From: an uncultured Nitrospirales bacterium
GTDB taxonomy: Bacteria; Nitrospirota; Nitrospiria; Nitrospirales; UBA8639
Assembly (NCBI GenBank): GCA_951812745.1
Contig: OX638327.1
Span: 62,001-126,000, forward strand
DNA length: 64,000 nucleotides
Reading direction: 5' to 3'
A program made the translations under genes and the position numbers. Every line of letters begins with the position of its first letter. The first letter of the stretch is position 1. The notes under the pieces were generated by a model, which saw only the letters and a program-made list of their open reading frames with translations, was not told where the DNA came from and did no database searches. Shown here piece after piece: positions 50,758 through 59,003 of this stretch.

Positions 50758-52122
50758 TCATTCTCTCGCATCACGCATCAAGGCCAAAAACCGATTGATC
50801 TTCCGATCGGCTTCGTGGGCTTCTTCTATAATATCCGTCTCGGGAAAAGCCAGCACGCGACTGAAATATCGCTGGAGAATATGCGAAACAATCGGATACA
50901 CGGGTGTGCGGGGTCGTGGCCGGGCGGTTTGAAAAACCGGGAGCAGGTTCTTGTACTGGGGGTTGGCCCGGAGTACCTCCGGGTCGGCGTACAGCGCAAG
51001 ACGCGAAGGAGCCAATGAAGCATGGATCGCAAAGTGTTTTTGCATTTCAGGATTCGTCATAAACTCGATGAAGGCCCACGCCTCATCGGGATGTGGCGAA
51101 TAGGCGCTGATGCCGTAGAGCCATCCGCCCAAGGCGGACGTGCTCTTGCCCCCGGAGAAACGTGGAAGGGGGGTCACGCCGACCTTCCCCACGATCTTCG
51201 AATGCCGGGGGTCATTCGCCAATCCCCACGCATAGGGCCAATTGCGATGAAACACCGTTTTCCCCTGGACGAATACGGCGAGGGATTCGGGCTCCTGATA
51301 GGTCAGCGCGGCCGGGGTCGCCAGTCGTTGAATGATCTGCTCCCGGACGAACCGCACGGCTTGCGTGGACTCGGGCGCCGTCAAATTCGAGCGCCTGCCG
51401 TCTTCCGTCAGAAACGAGCCGTTGTGACTACCCACGAACTCCAGCATGTCGCACACCAGCCCTTCATATTGCTTGAACTGGCCGCTGTAGCCCCTGAGGA
51501 GTGGCTGTGCGATTCGTTCTCCTTGCAGAATCGTCTGTGCCTGATGCACCAATGCATTCCACGTCGAGGGTGGTGAAAATCCGTATTTCCCCAAAAGATC
51601 CTTGCGGTAATACAGCATGCCGCTATCGATACGGGAAGGTACCCCGTAGATCCGATGCCGATACACGCCCGAGGAGATCGTGGCCGGCAAAAACTTCTCG
51701 CGTTCGTTTTGGGGAAAATACTCGTCAAGCGGGAGCGCCCAGCCCGCGGCGGCAAATTCCGCCGGCCAGATCACGTCCAAAAAGAACAGGTCGAGTGAAA
51801 CGTCGCGATTCCTCAACTTCTGCGTCAGTAAGTCGTGATAGGCCGTTGAGGAATGCGGCGCAATTTCCCGTTTGACTCGGATGCGTGGGTGGGCTTTCTC
51901 AAACCGCCGAATAGCTTCGTTCCACGCTTGGGGATGATCCGCTTTCCACGTAACGAAATGAAGGGTAATCGGCGGTGAATCAGGACGCTCGGCAGGCAAG
52001 TCTTGGCCGTGCGTGAGGGGGACGCTGCACAGGAGTGCCGCGGCAAAAAACCCGGCTGCCCACGGCGAGAGGTGACGAAGCGGTGAGTGTGCCGCAATGG
52101 AGGAGACGTGGAGGCCGTTCAC
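50758..52122 (-). CDS. Sugar ABC transporter solute-binding protein
   Basis: A family 1 extracellular binding protein, about 454 residues from a GTG at 52122 (a TTG frame start at 52167 would overlap the PIN gene). A long basic leader and hydrophobic segment (WAAGFFAAALLCSVPLTHG) act as signal. The family pattern is clear: LHFVTWKADHPQAWNEAIRRFEKAHPRIRVK, DLFFLDVIWPAEFAAAGWALPLDEYF, and KVGVTPLPRFSGGKSTSALGGWLYGIS. First gene of the transporter operon. Similar sugar-binding proteins take trehalose, maltose or glycerol-3-phosphate; ligand unknown. Confidence 0.9.
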   Translation of the reverse strand: MNGLHVSSIAAHSPLRHLSPWAAGFFAAALLCSVPLTHGQDLPAERPDSPPITLHFVTWKADHPQAWNEAIRRFEKAHPRIRVKREIAPHSSTAYHDLLTQKLRNRDVSLDLFFLDVIWPAEFAAAGWALPLDEYFPQNEREKFLPATISSGVYRHRIYGVPSRIDSGMLYYRKDLLGKYGFSPPSTWNALVHQAQTILQGERIAQPLLRGYSGQFKQYEGLVCDMLEFVGSHNGSFLTEDGRRSNLTAPESTQAVRFVREQIIQRLATPAALTYQEPESLAVFVQGKTVFHRNWPYAWGLANDPRHSKIVGKVGVTPLPRFSGGKSTSALGGWLYGISAYSPHPDEAWAFIEFMTNPEMQKHFAIHASLAPSRLALYADPEVLRANPQYKNLLPVFQTARPRPRTPVYPIVSHILQRYFSRVLAFPETDIIEEAHEADRKINRFLALMRDARE

Positions 52123-52138
52123 GTAAAATCGAGAGAGG

Positions 52139-52564
52139 TCAAATCGGAACAATCTGAATGTTTTCAAAACGCTTCAGCCCGCGATCTTCTGAAATCAAAA
52201 AGTCGATTCCATGTTCCAGGCAGACTGCAACAATCTGGGCGTCAAACACAACGTTGCCGGTCGCTTGGCCTTGAGAAATCACGTTATGAAAGCAAGACCA
52301 ATACCGATCACCCGGGAGCAAAAGTCTTACGGTCGGGCTTTGAAGTAAACCATCTAATGCCGCAAGAGCGTTTTGTATCGTGGTAGGAGGGGTAAACACG
52401 CGGTGGTTCGTCACGACGCGAAGAAACTCACCCAGGCAAAAAACAGGCAGTCCCCATGGCTTTGTCCCCTCCGCAAGGTTGCGAAGGAGTTGACCGGCCT
52501 CCGCGTGTTTCGCCATTTCCTTCCGATGGGCGTGAATGAGGACGTTGGTGTCAAGAGCTCTCAT
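52139..52564 (-). CDS. PIN-domain toxin (VapC-like RNase)
   Basis: A 141-residue PIN protein. Acidic active-site residues are visible: Asp5 (ALDTNVLIHAH), Glu in FCLGEFLRVV, Asp in NVVFDAQIVA and the ED pair in DFLISEDRGLKRF. It overlaps the upstream antitoxin gene by ATGA (52561-52564), the standard layout for toxin-antitoxin pairs. Target RNA unknown. Confidence 0.88.
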   Translation of the reverse strand: MRALDTNVLIHAHRKEMAKHAEAGQLLRNLAEGTKPWGLPVFCLGEFLRVVTNHRVFTPPTTIQNALAALDGLLQSPTVRLLLPGDRYWSCFHNVISQGQATGNVVFDAQIVAVCLEHGIDFLISEDRGLKRFENIQIVPI

Positions 52565-52800
52565 TCCCTGCCGTCCATGGCGTCATAGAGGGAAGTGCGA
52601 TCGTCGGGGTTCACCCCAGGGAGGAGTCGTCCCTTTTGGGTGGGCCAGCGAAGTTTGTACTTGGAGCGTGTCTGGTTCGGTCGATGAAGGAATTCTTTCA
52701 AGGCATCTTGGATGACTTGCGTGACGGTCGTTCCTTCCGACGTGGCCTTCATTTTTGCAGCCTGGTAAAGGCGATCATCGAGATTGAGAGTTGTACGCAT
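52561..52800 (-). CDS. Ribbon-helix-helix antitoxin (VapB-like)
   Basis: A 79-residue protein starting MRTTLNLDDRLYQAAKMKA, a classic RHH beta strand plus helix, followed by TTVTQVIQDALKEFL. The C-terminal part (PTQKGRLLPGVNPDDRTSLYDAMDGR) would bind and neutralise the PIN partner and often controls its own promoter. An ATG at 52812 is an alternative start. The frame is open far upstream but that part looks non-coding. Confidence 0.85.
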   Translation of the reverse strand: MRTTLNLDDRLYQAAKMKATSEGTTVTQVIQDALKEFLHRPNQTRSKYKLRWPTQKGRLLPGVNPDDRTSLYDAMDGRE

Positions 52801-53292
52801 GCAGAGAAGCATACTGCTGAAGCAGAAATCTGTCAATAAAGTTTTCCTTTTTGACTCTGAGCTTTGGAACGTCTTGAAATGTTGCACACTATTTGAGGAT
52901 TCCAACCGTCTGATCAGGGTCTCAAATGAGTGGCAGGTCTTGCAGTAACACATTAGATCAGAAACAGAGTACAATCTTCCCGAATCAACCGGGCTGGAAA
53001 TAGGGAAAGCCGAATCCCGACAGACCTCGGCCACGTCGATGCCGGCGTGCTGTCCGCCACCGTGAAAGTATTGACACGTATTCCCGAAAAGCGCTAAATA
53101 CATTTCACCCCTCTACATTGACCACCAATCCGCTTGGCCCTGCGAGAACGATCCTGGGAAGCTGGGTGCCTATCCCGAGATCCAGGGAATGTCAGCTTTT
53201 CTCACAGGTCAGTATCATGGAGTTCAGTGGCTGGACTGCGAAGGGACGTATGAACCGTCATCGTGCAAACCCTGATGGAGAAGGATTTTGCC
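52801..53292. other. Intergenic region upstream of VapB-like and inositol genes
   Basis: Nearly 500 bases between divergent genes. The half near the antitoxin is AT-richer and could hold the TA promoter. The minus-strand frame through 53103 has no family-like content. GGAG and GAAGG sites at 53276-53284 serve the inositol-phosphate synthase start. No further gene seen. Confidence 0.4.
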
Positions 53293-54399
53293 ATGAGTAA
53301 AATCAAAGTTGCCATTGTCGGTGTGGGCAATTGTGCAAGTTCCCTCATTCAGGGGATCTACTACTACAGTGACAAGAAGCCCGATGATGCCATCGGGTTG
53401 ATGCATTGGGAGATAGGCGGGTATCGACCGTCGGATATCGAGGTCGTGGCTGCCTATGATATCGACAGACGCAAGGTCGGGACGGACGTCAATCAAGCCA
53501 TCTTTGCCGAACCCAATTGTACGACGGTCTTTCATGCCAATGTGCCGGAAACGGCCGTACGAGTCAGAATGGGGAAAATCCTGGATGGGTTTTCCGACCA
53601 TATGAGGGAGTACCCCGATCAGTACACCTTTGTTGTCGGGAAGGACCCCGAGCCCACAAAGGACGACGTCGTCAGGATATTACAGGAGTCCGGCGCCGAG
53701 GTGCTCCTGAACTATCTGCCGGTGGGCTCGGAGAAGGCCACGCGGTTTTATGCCGAATGTGCCTTGGAGGCCGGCGTGGCCCTTGTCAACAATATCCCGG
53801 TGTTTATTGCCAGCGATTCGCTGTGGGCGAAGCGGTTTGAGGAGAAAAATCTGCCCCTTATCGGCGACGACATCAAGGCGCAACTGGGGGCCACCATTAC
53901 CCACCGTATGCTGACGGACCTTTTCAACAAGCGAGGGGTCAAACTGGAAAGAACCTATCAGTTGAATACGGGAGGGAACACGGACTTCCTGAACATGCTC
54001 AATCACAGCCGGTTGGCCTCGAAAAAGGAATCCAAAACGGAAGCCGTGCAATCCGTTGCAGCCAAGCGGATAGACCATGAAAATATCCATATCGGTCCCA
54101 GTGATTACGTCGCGTGGCAAAAGGATAACAAGGTCTGTTTTCTCCGCATGGAAGGAAAGCTGTTTGGCGACGTGCCGATGAACCTCGAGTTGCGGCTGTC
54201 CGTGGAGGATTCCCCGAATTCCGCGGGCGTGGCCATCGACTCCATCCGGTGCGCCAAGCTTGCGCTCGAACGCGGGCAAGGTGGCGTGTTAATCGCGCCG
54301 TCCGCCTATTTTTGCAAACACCCGCCAGAGCAGTTCAGCGATAGCGAAGCCCATCACATGACCCAGGAATTTATTGAGGGTGGGGGGGGTGCTGAATGA
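53293..54399 (+). CDS. ino1: Myo-inositol-1(3)-phosphate synthase
   Basis: Converts glucose 6-phosphate to inositol phosphate with NAD+; 368 residues, the short prokaryotic form. The NAD-binding start KVAIVGVGNCASSLIQGI, the NYLPVGSEKATRFYAECAL segment, GDDIKAQLGATITHR and LNTGGNTDFLNML are all diagnostic. ATG 53293 fits this start, with GGAG upstream. A run of eight G at 54382-54389 near the end encodes the Gly-rich tail. A methyltransferase and a HAD/phosphodiesterase fusion gene follow. Inositol lipids or inositol solutes are plausible products in this organism. Confidence 0.93.
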   Translation: MSKIKVAIVGVGNCASSLIQGIYYYSDKKPDDAIGLMHWEIGGYRPSDIEVVAAYDIDRRKVGTDVNQAIFAEPNCTTVFHANVPETAVRVRMGKILDGFSDHMREYPDQYTFVVGKDPEPTKDDVVRILQESGAEVLLNYLPVGSEKATRFYAECALEAGVALVNNIPVFIASDSLWAKRFEEKNLPLIGDDIKAQLGATITHRMLTDLFNKRGVKLERTYQLNTGGNTDFLNMLNHSRLASKKESKTEAVQSVAAKRIDHENIHIGPSDYVAWQKDNKVCFLRMEGKLFGDVPMNLELRLSVEDSPNSAGVAIDSIRCAKLALERGQGGVLIAPSAYFCKHPPEQFSDSEAHHMTQEFIEGGGGAE

Positions 54400-54482
54400 T
54401 TCGACGAACTGCTTGGCCACCTCGTGGACGATGAGGAACGAATTCCGTTCATGCGCGGCAAGCCGCAACTAAGAGGTCGATC

Positions 54483-55259
54483 ATGGCCGGCAATCCCACG
54501 ATGGACGACCATTTTTCCCACGTCGCGTCTTCGTATCGACAAATTCGGCAAACCGATGCCGAGCCCATCCTTTTCATCAGTGAACGCTTGAAAGACCTCC
54601 CTCACGTCCAGGCCGCGGACGTGGGATGCGGCGCCGGACGCTATGACTTGCTGCTCTTCCGACACGTCAAAAACCTGCATTTGACGTGCATCGACCTGAA
54701 TGAGTCGATGTTGCAACAAGTCTCCGATTACCTCACGCGTCATCACGTTTCACGATTCGAGACCCTCAGGGCGAACGGCAATGAGATTCCCCTCGACGAC
54801 CAATCGATGGATTGTGTGCTGACCTTCAACGCCGTTCATCATTTCGATTTGGTCGGGTTTCTGGAAAATGCCGTGAGGGTGAGTAAACCCGGTGGAAAAA
54901 TTTTCATCTACACCCGGTTGAGAAGTCAAAATGCGAGAAACGTCTGGGGACGACATTTTCCGTCATTCACAAAAAAGGAAACCCGACTCTACGAACTGGA
55001 TGAGCTTGATGCGGCGATACGGGCCGTCGAGGGCGTGCGGCTGGAACGGGTCGAACCGTTTCACTATCGACGAAAGGCGACCGTGGCACAATTGGTGGAA
55101 CGGGTTCGGGCGAGGCATTACTCCACCTTTTCTCTCTATGCCGAGGATGAATTGAACAGCGCCCTGGAACGCTTTCAAGCGAGTCTCAAACGCGAACGCC
55201 ACGAGATCGTTGAATGGGTTGATGAAAATACGTTGCTGGTGCTTGACAGGGCGAACTGA
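54483..55259 (+). CDS. Class I SAM-dependent methyltransferase
   Basis: A 258-residue soluble enzyme. Motif I AADVGCGAGRYDLLLF (near 43), motif II CIDLNESMLQQV, motif III and the DCVLTFNAVHHFDLVGFL segment (motif IV) identify a class I methyltransferase of the type that modifies small molecules. Its own ribosome site (GAGGTCG) precedes ATG 54483, 83 bases after the inositol-phosphate synthase gene. Substrate unknown; an inositol or lipid substrate is suggested only by position. Confidence 0.85.
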   Translation: MAGNPTMDDHFSHVASSYRQIRQTDAEPILFISERLKDLPHVQAADVGCGAGRYDLLLFRHVKNLHLTCIDLNESMLQQVSDYLTRHHVSRFETLRANGNEIPLDDQSMDCVLTFNAVHHFDLVGFLENAVRVSKPGGKIFIYTRLRSQNARNVWGRHFPSFTKKETRLYELDELDAAIRAVEGVRLERVEPFHYRRKATVAQLVERVRARHYSTFSLYAEDELNSALERFQASLKRERHEIVEWVDENTLLVLDRAN

Positions 55260-55285
55260 CCTTCAGGCTCGTGGCCGTAAATGAA

Positions 55286-56764
55286 TCAGGAACGCATCAG
55301 ATACTCGTAATGCTTCCGGTTCTCTCCCGATCCCCGGCCGAAATAGTGCCATTTCGGAAAGTTGAAGTCGGACGTGATGGATTTGGGCTGGAGAAGCACG
55401 GCTCTTAAGAATGATTCCAGGTCGGGCACGTTGTAAATATTCACGTCGAAATCCCATTGATCGAGCTGATTCAACAGGCCGGTCATGCCCGGTGTTTTCC
55501 AGCCCAGCGAGAAGCGGTTGATGCCCCATTCGCAAAACAGTTCGAGGGTCTCCCGGGTTTTTTCAGGAAGACTGATGATCATGGGGGCGAGAAAGTCGAT
55601 GGGGCATTGGATGACGGCCTCGGGATAGGCCGCGAACAATGCGGTAAACCCGTCTTTTTGCAGCACGTCCACGTTTCCGTTAAACCATAAGTCCGTACTC
55701 TCGACCTTGTGCCGGCCGAGCAGGGAAAGCACTTTCTCCAGGAGGACGGCGCTTTCTTTGAGATCGAGTTTGATGGATTTCCCCAGTTGCAGAAGGGTGC
55801 CCAGGGCATCGTCCAAAAGGATGAATTCCTCACCTTCAACCGGAGGCGTCTTGGCAAAAGAATCATGGCGGAGGATCACGTGCTGGTGCATCGGATCGAG
55901 GCGCACGTCCAGTTCGGCCCATTGGACGTTGGACGTGGCAAATTGCCGTAAGTTCGCCTCGTCGTTCACTCCATGCCAGACAAACTGCACGTGTCGGGGC
56001 AGGGTGCTTTCAGGAATCAACTCCGTGATATCATATTTGGTGCCTCGCACCGAATGGGAGGGTAATTGTTTACGTTTGGATTCAAAAATGGTATTGGCAT
56101 GGAGTAGGAGAATCTCTTGCAGACGATCCTGTTCCGAGACGGCCAGAAGATTTTCCGGTTCGTTATCGATGTATCCGAAGATGCGATAGCCTTTTCGCTG
56201 AAAGTCCCTGATCCCTTCCGCCTTGGACGCACTGACGTTCGTTTCCCAACCATGAGGGTTCATGTACAGCAGATCATTCGAAAACGTGACTTTGTATTCC
56301 TTGCCTAACGCGTTCAGGGAACGCAGGGTATCTGTTCGCAGGTGCTCGGGTCGTCCGGTATTGAGGCCCACCCAGGTCTTCGGTTGCATCTGAAACCACC
56401 GGATGACCTCCATTACGCCTTCAAAGGGTCGGTGTGATTCCAGGACGGCATCCGAGGACCAGCGATAGGTGACGTACCAGTCGATCACTTCTTCCCTCCG
56501 TCTTTGGGAAGGCACGAAGGTCCCGACTAAAGGATCGATCTGGTTTTCGTGCACCTTGACATCCGAAATCGTCAACGTGTTGAAAAAACCGGTGGAATGC
56601 CGCCGGTCGAAAGACTTGAGAACGTGCAAAATCATGTATCGCATATCCAAAATCGTTCCATCGATATCGAAGATGACCATCAATTGATCGGCAGGATGGA
56701 GACTCCTTGTCTTTTCGTAATGCAAGGAAAGCTTTTTCATCCAATTTTTTTCTTTGACCATCAT
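55286..56764 (-). CDS. HAD phosphatase fused to a phosphodiesterase-like domain
   Basis: A 492-residue two-part protein. The first half is a HAD hydrolase: FDIDGTILD (Asp33 and Asp35), NTGRPEH (Thr135 region), SKAEGIRDF (Lys181) and GYIDNEPENLL (Asp200). The second half (about 255-470) resembles the FAM151/menorin and glycerophosphodiesterase TIM-barrel class: VQFVWHGVNDEANLRQF (His264), QWAELDVRLD (Glu284, Asp286), HVILRHD (His300) and IKLDLKE. This suggests paired cleavage of a phosphodiester and the released phosphate ester. Convergent with the methyltransferase gene. Substrate unknown. Confidence 0.75.
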   Translation of the reverse strand: MMVKEKNWMKKLSLHYEKTRSLHPADQLMVIFDIDGTILDMRYMILHVLKSFDRRHSTGFFNTLTISDVKVHENQIDPLVGTFVPSQRRREEVIDWYVTYRWSSDAVLESHRPFEGVMEVIRWFQMQPKTWVGLNTGRPEHLRTDTLRSLNALGKEYKVTFSNDLLYMNPHGWETNVSASKAEGIRDFQRKGYRIFGYIDNEPENLLAVSEQDRLQEILLLHANTIFESKRKQLPSHSVRGTKYDITELIPESTLPRHVQFVWHGVNDEANLRQFATSNVQWAELDVRLDPMHQHVILRHDSFAKTPPVEGEEFILLDDALGTLLQLGKSIKLDLKESAVLLEKVLSLLGRHKVESTDLWFNGNVDVLQKDGFTALFAAYPEAVIQCPIDFLAPMIISLPEKTRETLELFCEWGINRFSLGWKTPGMTGLLNQLDQWDFDVNIYNVPDLESFLRAVLLQPKSITSDFNFPKWHYFGRGSGENRKHYEYLMRS

Positions 56765-56944
56765 GGCAATCGTGACACCTCTTCTGGGAATAGCCGGGAA
56801 ACTCTGCTGAGTTAAATACCTAAGGTCCTTATGCTAATAGTAGATCCACAGTATTAAGTTCATATGAAATGAGTATTAATACGGTGTAAAGATGAAGGCC
56901 GGCCTTGACGAACCACGAGATGACAACGGGGAGAAGCCGTCGCG

Positions 56945-57730
56945 ATGATTGCTCTCACTCGCCGGCCTGCGTCCTCGCTCGTGAATTGTGAAGTCGAGTA
57001 TGTTCCCCGCGAAGGGATAGACCTGCCCCTGGCTTTTCAACAACATGCCGCATATTGCCAAGCCTTGCAGCAACTGGGTGTGGCGGTGGAAGTGCTTTCA
57101 CCCGAAGAAGCGTTTCCTGATAGTGTCTTTATCGAGGATAACGCCATCATCCTTGACGAACTGGCGGTGGTGGCGTCGATGGGGACGACGTCTCGGCAGG
57201 GCGAACCCACGTTGCTGTTTCCCGTTCTGGCCCGGCACCGTCGTCTCGTGACGATATCGCCGCCTGCAACGATTGAAGGCGGGGACGTGTTGCGTATGGA
57301 GAAACGATTGTACGTCGGTGTATCGACACGAACGAATCGTGCGGGCGTGGAAGCCTTCCGGGCGATCGTGGAACCCTTGGGATACGCAGTGACGCCCATC
57401 AAGACGCGGGCGTGCCTCCATCTGAAGACGGCTTGCACGTCTCTCGACAATGAGACGTTGTTGGTGAACCCGGCCTGGCTCGATTCGGATGCCCTGGGGT
57501 CGTTCCGGTTGTTGCACGTTCCTGTCGAAGAACCGTTCGGAGCGAACGTCTTACGTTTACCCGGAGGGCTGCTGATTCAAGCATCCTCCCCATTGACGCG
57601 CGACTTGCTCGAGGCGCGGGGGTATGCCGCCTCATGCGTTGAACTGGGCGAGTTTGCCAAAGCCGACGCGGGCCCCACGTGTTTGAGCCTTCTCATTGCT
57701 CCCTCTCCCTCTGGGAGAGGGCCGGGGTGA
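56945..57730 (+). CDS. Dimethylarginine dimethylaminohydrolase (DDAH) family
   Basis: A 261-residue enzyme of the amidinotransferase fold that hydrolyses methylated arginines or related guanidines. Active-site parts are clear: FIEDNAI (62-68), EGGDVLRM (111-118), His159 in CLHLKTAC, and the nucleophile Cys246 in DAGPTCLSLL. The gene ends unusually: residues 253-261 and the stop codon come from a dispersed hairpin repeat (57701-57734), so the original C-terminus was probably a few residues different. Activity is likely kept because Cys246 precedes the repeat. Confidence 0.88.
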   Translation: MIALTRRPASSLVNCEVEYVPREGIDLPLAFQQHAAYCQALQQLGVAVEVLSPEEAFPDSVFIEDNAIILDELAVVASMGTTSRQGEPTLLFPVLARHRRLVTISPPATIEGGDVLRMEKRLYVGVSTRTNRAGVEAFRAIVEPLGYAVTPIKTRACLHLKTACTSLDNETLLVNPAWLDSDALGSFRLLHVPVEEPFGANVLRLPGGLLIQASSPLTRDLLEARGYAASCVELGEFAKADAGPTCLSLLIAPSPSGRGPG

Positions 57731-57734
57731 GGGG
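57701..57734 (+). repeat. Dispersed CCCTC/GAGGG hairpin repeat
   Basis: CCCTCTCCC (57701-57709) and GGGAGAGGG (57713-57721) form a perfect nine-base stem with loop TCT, followed by CCGGGGTGAGGGG. It overlaps the end of the DDAH gene, whose stop TGA is inside it. A related copy follows the kelch gene at 25461. Confidence 0.8.
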
Positions 57735-57842
57735 TCCCCCTTAGCATCCCGCACAAAACACCAACTGGTCATCCTGTCGAAGACATTGACAATTCCCGCT
57801 TGCATTGGGCCTGCCTCCCTACCTACAATCCGGGCACGGCCC

Positions 57843-58553
57843 ATGACGCGTCCAGCCAAGACTTCCAAGAAATCCAAATCAAATCCGTCTTCCCCAACCA
57901 AGCTCGATCGGGGCACCAAACGTCGTTTCCAGATTCGGTTGCTGAAATGGTACGACGAATGCGGACGCGACCTGCCGTGGCGGCGGACTGCGGACCCCTA
58001 CAGAATTCTCGTCTCGGAAGTGATGCTTCAGCAAACGCAGGTGGACCGGGTCATTCCCAAGTACCACGAGTTCCTGGAAAAGTATCCGACGCTCAAGGAT
58101 TTGGCCGCGGCCGAACCGGACGACGTCCGCGAGACGTGGTACCCCCTCGGGTATAACGTGCGTCCCTACCGTCTCCACAGCATTGCGTGTGAGGCCGTGG
58201 CCCATTACGGCGGGAAGATTCCGCGAGATTCTGAACAATTGCAGTCCATGAAAGGCATTGGCCGTTACACCGCCGGAGCGGTTCGGGCCTTTGCCTTTCA
58301 AGAAGATGCTCCGATTCTCGATACGAACGTGATGCGGGTGCTGCATCGAGTCTTCGTGGGCCAGGGCGACCCGAAGACGCAAAAATCGAAACTCTGGGCC
58401 CTGTCGGAAGCCCTCATTCCCAAAGGCAAGGGCTATGACTTTAATCAGGCCCTCATGGATTTCGGCGCGGTGGTCTGTACCGCGCGAAATCCTTACTGCC
58501 TGTATTGCCCGATGCGGGAATTCTGTAAGGCGTATCCCGTGGACACGAAATAG
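57843..58553 (+). CDS. mutY: Short MutY-type A/G adenine glycosylase
   Basis: Removes adenine mispaired with 8-oxoguanine. From ATG 57843 the protein is 236 residues and contains the full catalytic core: Glu59 (VSEVMLQQTQVDRV), the helix-hairpin-helix MKGIGRYTAGAVRAF, Asp160 (ILDTNVMRVL) and the iron-sulfur Cys set C-X6-C-X2-C-X5-C (212, 219, 222, 228). It ends right after the cluster, so the C-terminal MutT-like domain of a usual 350-residue MutY is missing. A Nudix gene begins 11 bases later and may supply or replace that function. The longer frame from 57696 includes repeat sequence and is unlikely. Confidence 0.88.
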   Translation: MTRPAKTSKKSKSNPSSPTKLDRGTKRRFQIRLLKWYDECGRDLPWRRTADPYRILVSEVMLQQTQVDRVIPKYHEFLEKYPTLKDLAAAEPDDVRETWYPLGYNVRPYRLHSIACEAVAHYGGKIPRDSEQLQSMKGIGRYTAGAVRAFAFQEDAPILDTNVMRVLHRVFVGQGDPKTQKSKLWALSEALIPKGKGYDFNQALMDFGAVVCTARNPYCLYCPMREFCKAYPVDTK

Positions 58554-58564
58554 TTGTGCAGGAA

Positions 58565-58978
58565 ATGACCGAGAAGAAGGTTCTCCAAGTCGCCGCTACC
58601 GTGATTGAACACCGCGGGCGGTATTTGATCACGTGCCGGGAATCCGGCGTGCATTTAGCGGGCTATTGGGAGTTTCCCGGCGGGAAGCGCGAGGCGGATG
58701 AAACGTTCGAGGCCTGTGCCCGCCGTGAGGTGTTCGAGGAAGTGGGCATTGAAATAACGGCGCCGAAACCGTTGATGGTGACGCGTTATGACTATCCGGA
58801 CAAGAGCGTGGAATTGCACTTTTTCACGTGTTCTCTGTACCAGGGTGACCCGCAACCATTGGGTTGCGTGGATTTCCGCTGGGTCAGACCCGAGGAGTTG
58901 GCCGAGTATGCGTTTCCTCCCGCGGATGGGCCGGTCGTGGCTCATCTGATGAAACCGGCCGGGAGCCGGGACGCATGA
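58565..58978 (+). CDS. Nudix hydrolase (MutT-type)
   Basis: A 137-residue enzyme with an intact Nudix box: GKREADE, then REVFEEVGIE, giving G-X5-E-X7-REV-X-EE-X-G-I. The length and EHRGRYLITCRESGVHLAGYWEFPGG fit MutT-type 8-oxo-dGTP diphosphatases. It starts 11 bases after mutY (a GTG at 58556 is an alternative start), so the two form an oxidative-damage defence pair. Specificity beyond the Nudix fold is inferred. Confidence 0.88.
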   Translation: MTEKKVLQVAATVIEHRGRYLITCRESGVHLAGYWEFPGGKREADETFEACARREVFEEVGIEITAPKPLMVTRYDYPDKSVELHFFTCSLYQGDPQPLGCVDFRWVRPEELAEYAFPPADGPVVAHLMKPAGSRDA

Positions 58979-59003
58979 GAGAGCCGCATTCGGTTTGCCG
59001 CTC

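Noticed and set aside
52850-53103. Upstream extension of the antitoxin frame
   Set aside because: The RHH fold starts at MRTTLN; the upstream part has no features and lies in a region with different composition.
57696-57842. N-terminal extension of MutY
   Set aside because: These codons run through the dispersed hairpin repeat, and the MutY fold begins well after ATG 57843.
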